Origin: Actinomycetota bacterium
GTDB taxonomy: Bacteria > Actinomycetota > Thermoleophilia > RBG-16-64-13
DNA: 15,326 bases
Direction: 5' to 3'
NCBI GenBank assembly: GCA_023488925.1
Contig: JAMDDA010000027.1
Location: 1 to 15,326, forward strand
In this document: positions 7,465 through 14,849 of the stretch, piece by piece
How positions within the stretch are numbered: position 1 is the stretch's first letter
Layout of the letters: each line of letters starts with the position of its first letter
The notes under the pieces: generated by a model
What the model was told of the DNA's origin: nothing
Database searches by the model: none
Seen by the model: the letters and a program-made list of their open reading frames with translations, nothing else
Translations under genes and position numbers: made by a program

Positions 7465-7562
7465 GGAGTTCACTATCCTTTCCGTGCGCGCGGGGTCGCA
7501 GTCTATGGTCCCATCCGCGGCCGGCGGTCACCTGGCCTCGCGGCCCCCGGCGCGGCTCGACT

Positions 7563-7591
7563 ATTCTAGTGAACCGCGGCGCCCACGCCAA
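7563..7591 (-). promoter_or_regulatory. leuS promoter
   Basis: The minus strand reads TTGGCG (7591-7586), a 17-bp spacer, then TAGAAT (7568-7563). This matches the sigma-70 consensus at 4 of 6 and 5 of 6 positions with ideal spacing. Transcription would start near 7556, giving a leader of roughly 90 bases. The leader shows no T-box consensus and no leucine-rich leader peptide. The rest of the 226-bp gap to the plus-strand lipoprotein gene is GC-rich, without another clear signal. Confidence 0.55.
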
Positions 7592-7690
7592 ACGAGCCCG
7601 GCCGCACTCCGCCTCGCCTGCCGTTCCCGTCCCCCGGCGACGGGCGGTCGCCGGCAGGAATCCTCCCCGGGTCCGAGAAGCTGTTAGGCA

Positions 7691-8179
7691 ATGGCCGAAG
7701 GTCGCGGACAGCTCCTTTTCGCGTGCGTGCTCTTCCTGCTCCTGGCCGCCGCCGCGGCGGCCGGGTGCGGCACGAAGACGGCGGCGCCCGCCTCATCCCC
7801 GGCGGTTGTGGACCCTCGGGAGCTCGATTTCGGAGCGCCCCCCACTCCGGACGACGCCGCGGCCTACGAGGTGATGGACCGGTACCTCCACCACTTGGTC
7901 GCCGAGAACTGGGCGGCCGCCTGGGAGCTCCTGGACCCTCGGGTCCAGGAAAGATTCACCCGCGAGCAGTTCGCCGCGCAGTTCGCGTCCCCGCAATCGG
8001 CCGCCATCCTGGAGTACCGCATCACGGGTGTGCGGACCGTGCCCCAGGACACGCAACACGCGGTGGCCCAAATCGAGCTGAGGGTCCGGAGTCAGCGGTC
8101 CATCGAAACTTGGGTGGAATACTGGCGGCTGGCCCGTGTCGGCACCGAGTGGCGTATCGCGGACGCGCCCCGCATCTGA
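7691..8179 (+). CDS. Small secreted lipoprotein, NTF2-like fold possible
   Basis: Protein of 162 residues. The hydrophobic signal (about 8-24) ends in an Ala run and a lipobox AAGC with Cys at 26, so the product should be lipid-anchored outside the membrane. A short Ala/Pro/Ser linker follows. The segment YEVMDRYLHHLVAENWAAAWELLDPRVQERFTREQFAAQF (about 57-96) has the helix pattern of NTF2/SnoaL-like or DUF4878-type lipoprotein domains. A C-terminal beta-rich part contains YWRLARVGTEWRIADAP, a W-R-I-x-D ending often seen in that fold. The fold assignment is pattern-based and moderate. No strong ribosome site precedes the ATG at 7691. The next gene begins 122 bp downstream on the same strand, so co-transcription is possible. 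The ligand or role is unknown. Confidence 0.75.
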   Translation: MAEGRGQLLFACVLFLLLAAAAAAGCGTKTAAPASSPAVVDPRELDFGAPPTPDDAAAYEVMDRYLHHLVAENWAAAWELLDPRVQERFTREQFAAQFASPQSAAILEYRITGVRTVPQDTQHAVAQIELRVRSQRSIETWVEYWRLARVGTEWRIADAPRI

Positions 8180-8301
8180 GGGCCCCGCGCCCTTCCTGGG
8201 AGTCGGGCAGGAAATCCACGTACCCGCGCAGAACTTTCCCATAAAGCGGGCCGGGCGGCAGCGGTCCACCGGCCGGAACCGCCTCACCGGGGAGTACCAT
8301 C

Positions 8302-8985
8302 GTGGCCATTGTCGACATCCTGGCGCGCATCCTGCTGGCCGTCATCCTGGGGGGCCTCATAGGCCTGGAGCGCGAGCTGCGTGACCGGGCCGCCGGCTTC
8401 CGCACCCACATCCTGGTCTGCGTGGGCTCCGCCGCCTTCACCTTGGCGTCGATCCACGGGTTCGACGCCTTCATCGCCCCCGCAGCCACCACCAACGTCA
8501 GCATCGACCCCGGCCGGGTCGCGGCCCAGATCGTGAGCGGCATCGGTTTCCTGGGTGCGGGCGCCATCATCCGTCACGGCATCTCGGTACGCGGGCTCAC
8601 CACGGCCGCCAGCCTGTGGGCGGTGGCCGCCGTAGGCATGGCGACCGGCCTCGGCCAGTACGAACTCGCGGGCATCACCGCGGTCGTCGTGGTCGTGAGC
8701 CTGTATGTGCTGCGTTTCATCGAGGGACGCCTGATCTACCCCCGGGTACACAACCTGGTCGATATCGAGGTGCGCTTCGGCCGACACGGTTTCGGACCGC
8801 TGACCCGCTTGGTCGATACTCTGGACGAGGCCCATGTGGCCGTGCAACAGATGACCGTCGACTCCGAGGATACCGAGACCAACAGCATCCGCCTTCTCCT
8901 GGAGCTGCCCCGGGGGATGACCGCCTCCAACCTGACCCGGATGGTGGCCTCACTGGCCGACGTGGAGAGCGTCACCCTGCGCTGA
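8302..8985 (+). CDS. MgtC/SapB-family membrane protein
   Basis: Protein of 227 residues. The N-terminal membrane domain shows the family landmarks GGLIGLERE (about 17-25), FRTH (33-36), [12 protein letters not shown] (79-90) and [12 protein letters not shown] (94-105), with about four to five hydrophobic helices to residue ~140. A soluble C-terminal half (about 150-227) resembles the ACT-like domain of long MgtC proteins. MgtC relatives are linked to growth in low magnesium, to survival in macrophages and to inhibition of the F-type ATPase; which applies here cannot be told. The start is the GTG at 8302 with GGGGAG upstream at good spacing. The last 250 bp are overlapped on the opposite strand by the open uvrB frame. 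No magnesium riboswitch is recognisable in the 122-bp leader. Confidence 0.9.
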   Translation: MAIVDILARILLAVILGGLIGLERELRDRAAGFRTHILVCVGSAAFTLASIHGFDAFIAPAATTNVSIDPGRVAAQIVSGIGFLGAGAIIRHGISVRGLTTAASLWAVAAVGMATGLGQYELAGITAVVVVVSLYVLRFIEGRLIYPRVHNLVDIEVRFGRHGFGPLTRLVDTLDEAHVAVQQMTVDSEDTETNSIRLLLELPRGMTASNLTRMVASLADVESVTLR

Positions 8986-11156
8986 ACCGCACCGGTCCCC
9001 GGCCGCACCGGTCCCCGGCCGCACCGGACCCACGTCACCGGCCGCACGGGGCCCACGTCACCGCCGCACCGGGCCCGCCCGCGGCCGCACCGGCTGTGCC
9101 GCATCGCCGCACCGCCCGCGCTCGTCAGCCCCCCCGTCTCGGCCGGGAGCCCCGCCCCCTGCTTCCGCAGGCTTTGGAGCTCCCGAGCCAGGTCGCGGAT
9201 CTCGTCACGCAGGGTGGCGGCGTACTCGAAGCGGAGCTCCTCGGCGGCCGCGAACATCTCCTCTTCCAGGGTAGCAATGAGTTTCTCGAGCTCTTCCGCC
9301 GTCATGGTCCCGCCCGTGCGACCCGTGCGGCGGCCGCCCTTGGTCGGCACCACCGCACTGAACCCGAGTAGGGCGGTGATGTCGGAGACCCCCTTGACCA
9401 CGGTACGCGGCGTAATGCCGTGTACCTCGTTGAATGCGATCTGGGCGGCCCGCCGGCGCTCGGTCTCGGAGATGGCCTTGTCCATGGCCTGTGTGCGGCG
9501 GTCGGCGTACATGATCACCCGGCCGGCGACGTTCCGCGCAGCCCGGCCGATCGTCTGGATGAGCGACGTCTCGCCGCGCAGAAAGCCTTCCTTGTCCGCA
9601 TCGAGGATGGCGACCAGCGATACCTCGGGGAGATCGAGACCCTCGCGGAGAAGGTTGATGCCCACCAGGACGTCGAACTCCCCCAGGCGCAGGTCGCGCA
9701 CGATCTGCATGCGCTCCAGGGTGTCGATCTCCGAGTGGAGGTAACGTACCCGAAAGCCCATCTCGAGCAGATAGTCCGTGAGGTCCTCCGCCATCTTCTT
9801 GGTGAGAGTCGTGACCAGGGTGCGCTCGTTCCGCTCGACGCGCCCGCGGATCTCGTTCATGAGGTCGTCGATCTGGTTGCGGGTCGGCCGCACCTCCACC
9901 GCTGGGTCCACCAAACCGGTGGGCCGCACCAGCTGCTCCACCACCTGCGTGGAGACCGAGACCTCCCACTCTCCGGGCGTGGCAGAGACGAAGACAACCT
10001 GCTTCACCTTGCCCAGGAACTCCTCGAAACGCAGGGGGCGGTTGTCCAGCGCGGAGGGCAGGCGAAACCCGTTTTCGACCAGGGCCAGCTTGCGGCTGCG
10101 ATCCCCGTGATACATGCCGTGCAACTGGGGGATGGTGTTGTGCGACTCGTCGATCAGCACGAGGAAGTCGTCGGGGAAGTAATCGAGCAGGGTGTAGGGA
10201 GGCGTACCCGGGGCCCGGCCGTCGAGGATGCGCGAGTAATTCTCGATGCCGTTGCAGTAGCCGAGTTCCCGCAGCATCTCCATGTCGTACTCTGTCCGCT
10301 GGCGCAGCCGGAAGGCCTCCAGCTGCTTGCCCTTGGCTTCCAGATAGGCCACCTGTTCCTCGAGCTCGGCCGCAATCTGCTCCACCGCCCGCTGCATGGC
10401 ATCGCCGGCCGTGACGAAGTGCGTGGCGGGATACACGGCCACGCTGGGGAGCCGAGCCACCACTTCCTGCGTCAGCGGGTCGACCTTGACGATCTCCTCG
10501 ATTTCGTCGCCCCAGAGGCTCACCCGTAGCGCCAGGTCTTCGTAGGCGGGCCATACCTCGAAGCTCTCGCCGCGCACGCGGAACTTGCCCCGGGCAAAGC
10601 CGACGTCGTTCCGCTCGTAGTGAATGGCCACGAGCTTATGGAACACGTCCTCCCGGTCGATCTCCGCCCCCTCTCTGAGCAGCACCACCTGGCGCAGGTA
10701 CTCGTCGGGCGACCCCAGACCGTAGATGCAGGAGACAGAGGCCACGATCACCACGTCGTCGCGCATGAGCAGGCTGCTGGTGGCCGCGTGACGCAGGCGG
10801 TCGATCTCTTCGTTGACGTGCGAATCCTTCTCGATGTAGGTGTCGGTGGCCGCGATGTAGGCCTCCGGTTGATAGTAGTCGTAGTAGCTGACGAAGTACT
10901 CGACCGCGTTCTCGGGGAGAAACTCCCGGAATTCGTTGCAGAGCTGGGCGGCCAAGGTCTTGTTGTGGGCGATGACCAGCGTCGGCTTACCCACCTGGGC
11001 GATCAGGTTGGCCATGGTGAAGGTCTTACCCGAGCCGGTGACGCCGAGCAGCGTCTGAAAACGATCGCCCCGGCGCACGCCCTCGACCAGCTTGGCGATG
11101 GCCTGCGGTTGGTCGCCCTGCGGTTGGTACTCGGATTTCAGCGCGAACACGGCCAC
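8736..11156 (-). CDS. uvrB: Excinuclease ABC subunit UvrB with unusual C-terminal extension
   Basis: Damage-verifying helicase-like subunit of nucleotide excision repair, partner of UvrA and UvrC in the cytoplasm. Walker A GVTGSGKT is at 38-45, the beta-hairpin region [15 protein letters not shown] at 86-100, the DEAD-type motif [16 protein letters not shown] at about 330-345, and helicase motif [11 protein letters not shown] is present. The UVR motif (about 620-664) is [31 protein letters not shown] in type. UvrB proteins normally end about there. Here the frame continues for about 142 more residues, first through the Arg/Gly/Cys-rich product of a CCGCACCGG repeat, then antisense to the mgtC-like gene, to 806 residues in all. 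The GTG at 11156 has GAAGG seven bases upstream, in the 10-bp gap after the transglycosylase gene. Confidence 0.95.
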   Translation of the reverse strand: MAVFALKSEYQPQGDQPQAIAKLVEGVRRGDRFQTLLGVTGSGKTFTMANLIAQVGKPTLVIAHNKTLAAQLCNEFREFLPENAVEYFVSYYDYYQPEAYIAATDTYIEKDSHVNEEIDRLRHAATSSLLMRDDVVIVASVSCIYGLGSPDEYLRQVVLLREGAEIDREDVFHKLVAIHYERNDVGFARGKFRVRGESFEVWPAYEDLALRVSLWGDEIEEIVKVDPLTQEVVARLPSVAVYPATHFVTAGDAMQRAVEQIAAELEEQVAYLEAKGKQLEAFRLRQRTEYDMEMLRELGYCNGIENYSRILDGRAPGTPPYTLLDYFPDDFLVLIDESHNTIPQLHGMYHGDRSRKLALVENGFRLPSALDNRPLRFEEFLGKVKQVVFVSATPGEWEVSVSTQVVEQLVRPTGLVDPAVEVRPTRNQIDDLMNEIRGRVERNERTLVTTLTKKMAEDLTDYLLEMGFRVRYLHSEIDTLERMQIVRDLRLGEFDVLVGINLLREGLDLPEVSLVAILDADKEGFLRGETSLIQTIGRAARNVAGRVIMYADRRTQAMDKAISETERRRAAQIAFNEVHGITPRTVVKGVSDITALLGFSAVVPTKGGRRTGRTGGTMTAEELEKLIATLEEEMFAAAEELRFEYAATLRDEIRDLARELQSLRKQGAGLPAETGGLTSAGGAAMRHSRCGRGRARCGGDVGPVRPVTWVRCGRGPVRPGTGAVQRRVTLSTSASEATIRVRLEAVIPRGSSRRRRMLLVSVSSESTVICCTATWASSRVSTKRVSGPKPCRPKRTSISTRLCTRG
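8987..9114. repeat. CCGCACCGG repeat cluster between mgtC and uvrB
   Basis: Eight copies of a CCGCA(C/T)(C/G)G core begin at 8987, 9003, 9019, 9042, 9064, 9085, 9099 and 9107. The first two are a perfect 16-bp tandem (ending GGTCCCCGG), and two of the others carry CCCACGTCACCG spacers. It begins two bases after the mgtC-like stop codon, and the uvrB frame reads through it on the other strand. It may have replaced the original convergent terminator and uvrB stop. Spacing is too irregular for CRISPR. Confidence 0.8.
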
Positions 11157-11166
11157 CGCGCCGCCT

Positions 11167-11829
11167 TCAGGAGATGAGACTAGGATGGGCCTGCGTGTAG
11201 ATGCTGCGGAAGCGCTCCACGCGGGCGACGAACCGCCTGGTCTCCGGAAAAGGGATATCCTCGGAGCGCAGGGTCGCCGGCGGGCGCCAGGCGTCGCCCG
11301 CCGCCGGCACCGCTAGCCAGGCGCTCACCACTCCCTGGCCGGCATTGTACGCGGCGAGAGCCGCAGCTTCGTCGCCTCCGAACTTCTTGAGCAGATACGC
11401 CAGGTAATACGTACCGAGAGCCAGGTTGTGCTCTGGATCACGAAGATCGGGGTTCGTCACCCCGGTCCAGTCGCTCTGCTGCACGATCCACGCGGCGGTC
11501 GCGGGCATGAGCTGCATCAGCCCCACTGCGCCGGCGCGGGAAACGGCCTCCGGGTCGAAGTTGCTCTCGGCCTTCACCACCGCCGCAACCAGATACGGGT
11601 CCAAGCCGTAGCGGGCGGCCGCCGCGACGATCTCCCGCCCGTAGTGAACCGGGTAGAGGCGGTGCGAAAGGCCGGCGGGCAGCCCGGAGCGACTCCAGAG
11701 TCCCAAACCCGAGACCAGAGCCGTCACCGCGAGCAGCGTGACAAAAGCTCGGCGGTGTCGGCCGCGTCTACCCGCCCGCCGCCGCCCCGAGCCTCGGCCG
11801 ATGCCCCCCCTACCACCCGCGACGGTCAT
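11167..11829 (-). CDS. Membrane-anchored lytic transglycosylase (SLT family)
   Basis: Cell-wall enzyme of the soluble-lytic-transglycosylase (GH23) type that cleaves the MurNAc-GlcNAc bond of peptidoglycan. It has an Arg/Gly-rich cytoplasmic N-terminus (1-27), then one hydrophobic segment [18 protein letters not shown] (29-46) acting as signal or anchor, then the SLT domain. Catalytic Glu is in AVVKAESNF (E88), followed by [14 protein letters not shown] (101-114) and [13 protein letters not shown] (157-168), the three classic motifs. The start ATG at 11829 has GGGAG ten bases upstream. A GTG at 11853 would add eight residues but lacks a ribosome site. It overlaps the coaE end by 20 bp and ends 10 bp before uvrB, so the three genes are probably one transcript. 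Confidence 0.92.
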   Translation of the reverse strand: MTVAGGRGGIGRGSGRRRAGRRGRHRRAFVTLLAVTALVSGLGLWSRSGLPAGLSHRLYPVHYGREIVAAAARYGLDPYLVAAVVKAESNFDPEAVSRAGAVGLMQLMPATAAWIVQQSDWTGVTNPDLRDPEHNLALGTYYLAYLLKKFGGDEAAALAAYNAGQGVVSAWLAVPAAGDAWRPPATLRSEDIPFPETRRFVARVERFRSIYTQAHPSLIS

Positions 11830-12448
11830 CGCGCAACATCTCCCTGAGCTCACGGTCGAGAAGTGCCTTCGCGTTCCGGAAGACCAGGGCCACGAACTCC
11901 CGGAGGGCTTCCACCGGCCCGTCGTTCACGAAGATGAAGTCGGCCACCGCCGCCCGCTGCTCGGGCGTCGCCTGACGGGCGTTCAGCATGGGGAAAAACG
12001 GGCCCAGACGCCCCCCGGCCCGGGCCTCACGCAACTCGACAGGGGCTTCCACGGTCACCACGATATCGAACAAGGGCCGCATCTGGGCCTCGACCAAGAG
12101 GGGGACTTCACACACGACCACGCTGCCCACCGGACTGCGCCGGAGAAAGTCACGCACCTCGTGACCGACGCGCGGGTGGACGAGGGCCTCCAGCCAGCGA
12201 AGAGCCTCTTCGTCGCCGAGAACCCGCTGCGCGAGGGCCTTCCGATCAACCGAACCGTCACAACCGACGACGGCGGAACCGAAACGGGCATGCAGTACGG
12301 CGCATATCTCCGGGCTCGCGTAAAGGGCATGCACGACCGCGTCGGCCGACAGGGTGCGCGCCCCCAGGTCGGCAAAGGCGGCAAGCGCGGTGGACTTGCC
12401 GGCTCCGACCGAGCCGGTCAGCCCCACCGAAGCCACTCCGTTGACCAC
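11810..12448 (-). CDS. coaE: Dephospho-CoA kinase
   Basis: Last enzyme of coenzyme A synthesis; it phosphorylates the 3'-hydroxyl of the ribose of dephospho-CoA with ATP. The P-loop is GLTGSVGAGKS (about 9-19), slightly off the common GLTGGIGSGKS. LSADAVVHALY follows as the substrate-side motif, then HPRVGHEV, VVVCEVPLLVEA and the C-terminal ADFIFVNDG, all standard for CoaE. From the GTG at 12448 the protein has 212 residues, close to the family length. GTG codons at 12436 and 12481 are alternatives, the last with GAGGAG 12 bases upstream. The open frame extends to 12679 but that part covers intergenic repeats. It is followed by the transglycosylase gene with a 20-bp overlap. CoaE next to rpsA and uvrB is a typical actinobacterial order. 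Confidence 0.93.
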   Translation of the reverse strand: MVNGVASVGLTGSVGAGKSTALAAFADLGARTLSADAVVHALYASPEICAVLHARFGSAVVGCDGSVDRKALAQRVLGDEEALRWLEALVHPRVGHEVRDFLRRSPVGSVVVCEVPLLVEAQMRPLFDIVVTVEAPVELREARAGGRLGPFFPMLNARQATPEQRAAVADFIFVNDGPVEALREFVALVFRNAKALLDRELREMLRDDRRGW

Positions 12449-12577
12449 GCGGGGACGCAACCTTCTGGCTTTACCACCCACAGCTATCCAACGCTCCTCG
12501 CTCCCGACGCACCGGTGCCGCTTTCCCGCAGGCCAGCGTCCCCCATCCGGTACCCTCACAATCGCTCGTTGCTTGGC

Positions 12578-12583
12578 ATTGTA
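12578..12583 (-). promoter_or_regulatory. Possible coaE -10 box
   Basis: TACAAT on the minus strand matches the -10 consensus at 5 of 6 positions in an otherwise very GC-rich spacer, 95 to 130 bases before the likely coaE starts. No good -35 element is visible at 16-18 bp, so this is tentative. Confidence 0.3.
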
Positions 12584-12606
12584 CCCCGCCCGCCGGACAG
12601 AAGCGG

Positions 12607-12632
12607 GGGCCCGTCCACCCGTGCCGCTGCCC
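12607..12632. repeat. 26-bp direct repeat, copy 1
   Basis: This is identical over 26 bases (core CCGTCCACCCGTGCCGCTG) to the copy at 12669-12694, with start points 62 bp apart. The flanks differ at once on both sides. It is intergenic between rpsA and coaE. Confidence 0.9.
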
Positions 12633-12668
12633 GCGGCATAGGTTTGCGGCCACGTTTGCCCGACTCCA

Positions 12669-12694
12669 GGCCCGTCCACCCGTGCCGCTGCCCG
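12669..12694. repeat. 26-bp direct repeat, copy 2
   Basis: Perfect second copy of the repeat at 12607-12632. It lies just downstream of the rpsA hairpin in the minus-strand direction. Confidence 0.9.
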
Positions 12695-12712
12695 GGGGAG
12701 CCGGCAACACGA

Positions 12713-12736
12713 GGAGGGCGCCCGCAGGCGCCCTCC
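12713..12736 (-). terminator. rpsA 3' hairpin
   Basis: Perfect 10-bp arms GGAGGGCGCC and GGCGCCCTCC close a four-base loop, 28 bases after the rpsA stop. The following minus-strand sequence TCGTGTTG has no proper T-run, so this is a GC-type terminator or a message-end stem. Confidence 0.6.
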
Positions 12737-12763
12737 AAAACATCTCGCAATGTCGAGGCGTGC

Positions 12764-14077
12764 CTACTTCTGGTCGAACACCTCGTCGGAGAGCCCCAGA
12801 CTGTTGGCGTCCGGTCCCGACTCGGCGGGCGCCTCGTCAGCGGCGGCTCCAGCGGCCTCGCCCGGGGCGGCCTCGCCTTCGCCGGCGTCGCCCGGGGCGG
12901 CCTCGGCCCCGGCGCCTTCTTCGAGTTCCTCCACGAGGACGTCTTCATGGATGCGGTACTCCGGCTCGAGCCGCTTCAGACTGAGGGACAGCCGCCGGCG
13001 ATCCGGATCGATCTCGATGATCTTGACGTTGATCTCCTGCCCGGGACGAAGGATCTCGCCCGGGTCCTCCACGTGGTGCTGGGCCAGCTCAGAGATGTGG
13101 ATGAGACCCTCGACTCCCTCCTCGATCTCCACGAAGGCTCCGAAGGAGACCAGCTTGGTCACGCGGCCGTGCACGATCTCGTTGACCTGCCGATTCTCGA
13201 AGACCTCCTGCCACGGGTCTTTTTGCGTCTGCTTGAGACCAAGGGAGATCCGTTGACGGTCTCTGTCGATGTCGAGAACCTTGACCGTGACCTCCTGCCC
13301 GATGCTGAGAACCTCGGACGGGTGGTTGACGTGGCTCCAGGACAGCTCCGAGATGTGAATGAGCCCGTCGATGCCGTTCAAGTCCACGAACGCGCCGAAG
13401 TCGACGATGTTGGAGATGGTGCCGGTCACCAGGTCACCCACGTTCATGCGGTCGAGGATCTGCTCGCGGACTCCCCGGCGCTCCTCTTCCAGCACGGCGC
13501 GCCGGCTGAGGACCACGTTGTTGCGGAACCGGTTCAGCTCGATGACGCGGCACTGCAAGGTCTGACCCAGGAACTCCTCCAGGTCGGCCACCCGCCGGAT
13601 GTCCACCAAGGATGCGGGCAGGAAGCCCCGCACACCCAGGTCGAGGATGAGACCGCCTTTGACCACCTCGATGACCGTACCCTCCACGGGCGTGCCTTCT
13701 TCGGCCGCCTTCTCGATCCGCTGCCAGGCACGCTCGAAACGGGCCCGTTTCTTCGAGAGAATCAAACGCCCGTCGGCATCTTCCTTGGTGAGGACGAGCG
13801 CGTCGATGACATCCCCCACCGCCACCTCATCGCCGGGATCCACCGATTTCTTGATGGAAAGCTCGTTGGCCGGGACGACACCTTCGCTCTTGTAGCCGAT
13901 GTCGACCAAGACCTCGTCTTTGTCGACCCGAACCACGGTGCCGGTGACGATGTCGCCCTCTTCGAACGTAACCATGGTGGCATCGTAGTTGGGGATCATC
14001 TCGCCGTCGACCTCGATCATGAGGTCTTGCCCCCCGGCGAGGGTTTGTGCGCTGTCGTCGGTTTGTTGGTCTGGCAT
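12764..14077 (-). CDS. rpsA: 30S ribosomal protein S1
   Basis: RNA-binding ribosomal protein that helps place mRNA on the 30S subunit. It has 437 residues with four S1 domains at about 42-110, 128-193, 213-282 and 299-369. The third and fourth carry the strong DFGAFVDLNGIDGLIHISELS and SFGAFVEIEEGVEGLIHISELA patterns. Four domains fit the shorter S1 of Actinobacteria and other Gram-positives, against six in E. coli. The C-terminal tail (about 380-437) is acidic and Ala/Gly/Pro-rich, probably disordered, and is partly built from a 10-residue repeat (EAAPGDAGEG/EAAPGEAAGA). The ATG at 14077 has AGGAGGA about 11 bases upstream and a good promoter about 70 bases away. It lies between the unknown gene after polA and coaE. 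Confidence 0.95.
   Translation of the reverse strand: MPDQQTDDSAQTLAGGQDLMIEVDGEMIPNYDATMVTFEEGDIVTGTVVRVDKDEVLVDIGYKSEGVVPANELSIKKSVDPGDEVAVGDVIDALVLTKEDADGRLILSKKRARFERAWQRIEKAAEEGTPVEGTVIEVVKGGLILDLGVRGFLPASLVDIRRVADLEEFLGQTLQCRVIELNRFRNNVVLSRRAVLEEERRGVREQILDRMNVGDLVTGTISNIVDFGAFVDLNGIDGLIHISELSWSHVNHPSEVLSIGQEVTVKVLDIDRDRQRISLGLKQTQKDPWQEVFENRQVNEIVHGRVTKLVSFGAFVEIEEGVEGLIHISELAQHHVEDPGEILRPGQEINVKIIEIDPDRRRLSLSLKRLEPEYRIHEDVLVEELEEGAGAEAAPGDAGEGEAAPGEAAGAAADEAPAESGPDANSLGLSDEVFDQK
12858..12905 (-). repeat. 30-bp-period repeat in the rpsA tail
   Basis: An identical 18-bp block (TCGCCCGGGGCGGCCTCG) occurs at 12858-12875 and 12888-12905, encoding the two EAAPG-type decapeptides of the acidic S1 tail. 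It shows that the tail grew by duplication. Confidence 0.75.
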
Positions 14078-14146
14078 GTAGTTTTTGTTCCTCCTCGCAA
14101 AAGAATGGGCGCGCAGGGCCTCTGAGCCGACCTGGCGCTAGGCCGT

Positions 14147-14174
14147 AGTATACCTAGGAGTCGGAGAAAAGCAA
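14147..14174 (-). promoter_or_regulatory. rpsA promoter
   Basis: The minus strand has TTGCTT (14174-14169), a 16-bp spacer and TATACT (14152-14147), a 5 of 6 match at -10 in a locally AT-richer patch. A start near 14140 would give a leader of about 60 bases that includes the AGGAGGA ribosome site. Confidence 0.5.
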
Positions 14175-14250
14175 AAACTGCAGCGGCAACCGTTCGCCGG
14201 CCGGCTGGGGAGAAGGAGTAGGCGCGCGGGCGGCGTGCGGTCGCGAGGCG

Positions 14251-14322
14251 GGTTCCGCCTGTGCCGGTCGACTCGGTTCTGCCTGCGCCGGTCGACTCGG
14301 CTCTGCCTGCGCCGGTCGACTC
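14251..14322. repeat. Three-copy 24-bp tandem repeat
   Basis: Three adjacent 24-bp units (14251-14274, 14275-14298, 14299-14322) share CCGGTCGACTC and differ at only three positions in all. Each contains a GTCGAC palindrome. The last unit includes two bases of the stop codon of the unknown gene, so the array forms the start of its 3' untranslated region, upstream of the rpsA promoter. Confidence 0.92.
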
Positions 14323-14671
14323 AGTTGAGCGGGGCCTTGGTCTGCATGCCTCGCTGATAGCGGGACTTGAAGTCCTTCATGAAGCCCAGCATCAGCCGGT
14401 TGTATTCGTCGTCATACTCCTGGAACAAGCCCGCGACGGGGTTCCAGAAGAGGATACGGCCTTCGTAAACCCGAGCCGCTCCCCGCTTGAGCATCGCATA
14501 GATGCCACCCGCGATCACCTTGACGGTGCGGGCTTGGGCTTCCCTGTCCATCACCGGATAGAAAGCCTCCAGCTGACGCTGAGCTTCCGCTTCGACGAAC
14601 GGCCAGACCTCGGCCAGGTCGAGCGCCTGCGGGCTCGGCGGCCGCGTATAGGAATCAAAACGGGACTCCAT
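14321..14671 (-). CDS. Unrecognised protein of 116 residues between polA and rpsA
   Basis: I do not recognise a family. The product is soluble and mostly helical by pattern, rich in charged and aromatic residues, with no signal or membrane segment. Notable stretches are LAEVWPFVEAEAQRQLEAFYPVMDREAQ (19-46), KVIAGGIYAMLKRGAARVYEGRI (51-73) and FQEYDDEYNRLMLGFMKDFKSRYQRG (84-109). The ATG at 14671 has GAAGGA nine bases upstream, and the sequence before it becomes AT-rich and promoter-like, which supports this start. The open frame runs on to 14893, but that would overlap the polA end and lacks a ribosome site. Coding is supported by the ribosome site, normal composition and a clean fit between two genes. 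Function is unknown. Confidence 0.72.
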   Translation of the reverse strand: MESRFDSYTRPPSPQALDLAEVWPFVEAEAQRQLEAFYPVMDREAQARTVKVIAGGIYAMLKRGAARVYEGRILFWNPVAGLFQEYDDEYNRLMLGFMKDFKSRYQRGMQTKAPLN

Positions 14672-14699
14672 GGGTTTGTGTCCTTCCACGTGTGCCGGC

Positions 14700-14760
14700 G
14701 ACATCTGGGCTACTTTACCATATTTATCGGTTGTAAACCGGCTAAAGTTGAGCCCTTTCT
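14700..14760 (-). promoter_or_regulatory. AT-rich promoter-like tract with a dyad before the unknown gene
   Basis: The minus strand holds TTTACA (5 of 6 to -35), then ATAAATATGGTAAAGT, clearly AT-richer than its surroundings. The boxes do not sit at ideal spacing: TTTACA to TAAAGT is 14 bp, and TTTAGC to TATGGT is 18 bp with a poor -35. A CGGTT-TAC-AACCG inverted repeat covers the -35-like box. The remainder of the gap to polA (14761-14849) shows only a weak CCGAT/ATCGG stem. Confidence 0.35.
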
Positions 14761-14849
14761 TGCGCTGTCGACCGATGCTCTTACTATCGGCACGGCCGCA
14801 ACATGACTCAAGCAAAGTAACTTTCTGATACGCAAGGACTACCCACAGA

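Larger units (their letters stand above)
12449..12763 (-). promoter_or_regulatory. Intergenic region between rpsA and coaE
   Basis: This 315-bp stretch has no supported gene. It contains the rpsA 3' hairpin (12713-12736), a pair of 26-bp direct repeats (12607-12632 and 12669-12694) and a TACAAT -10-like box for coaE (12578-12583). The coaE frame is open through most of it but shows no CoaE similarity upstream of about 12448. Confidence 0.5.

Noticed and set aside
7465..7562. T-box or leucine leader peptide before leuS
   Set aside because: The leader is only about 90 bases, lacks the T-box consensus and has no run of Leu codons or terminator stem with T-run.
6292..7569. Open plus-strand frame of 425 codons opposite the start of leuS
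   Set aside because: Antisense shadow. The real leuS motifs are all in the minus-strand frame and the leuS promoter lies inside this frame.
8180..8301. Magnesium riboswitch before the mgtC-like gene
   Set aside because: Only 122 GC-rich bases with no recognisable M-box elements or terminator stem.
8987..9114. CRISPR array
   Set aside because: Cores are only 8-9 bp with irregular and sometimes absent spacers, and no cas genes are present.
9420..10529. Open plus-strand frame of 369 codons opposite uvrB
   Set aside because: Antisense to conserved UvrB motifs, no family features.
12449..12679. Longer CoaE starting at 12679
   Set aside because: The added residues come from intergenic repeats and have no similarity to CoaE, whose P-loop normally lies within the first 15-20 residues.
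11738..14125. Open plus-strand frame of 795 codons opposite rpsA, coaE and the transglycosylase
   Set aside because: It is antisense to three well-identified genes, has no family motifs and no ribosome site. Long stop-free antisense frames are expected from the GC-rich third positions of the real genes.
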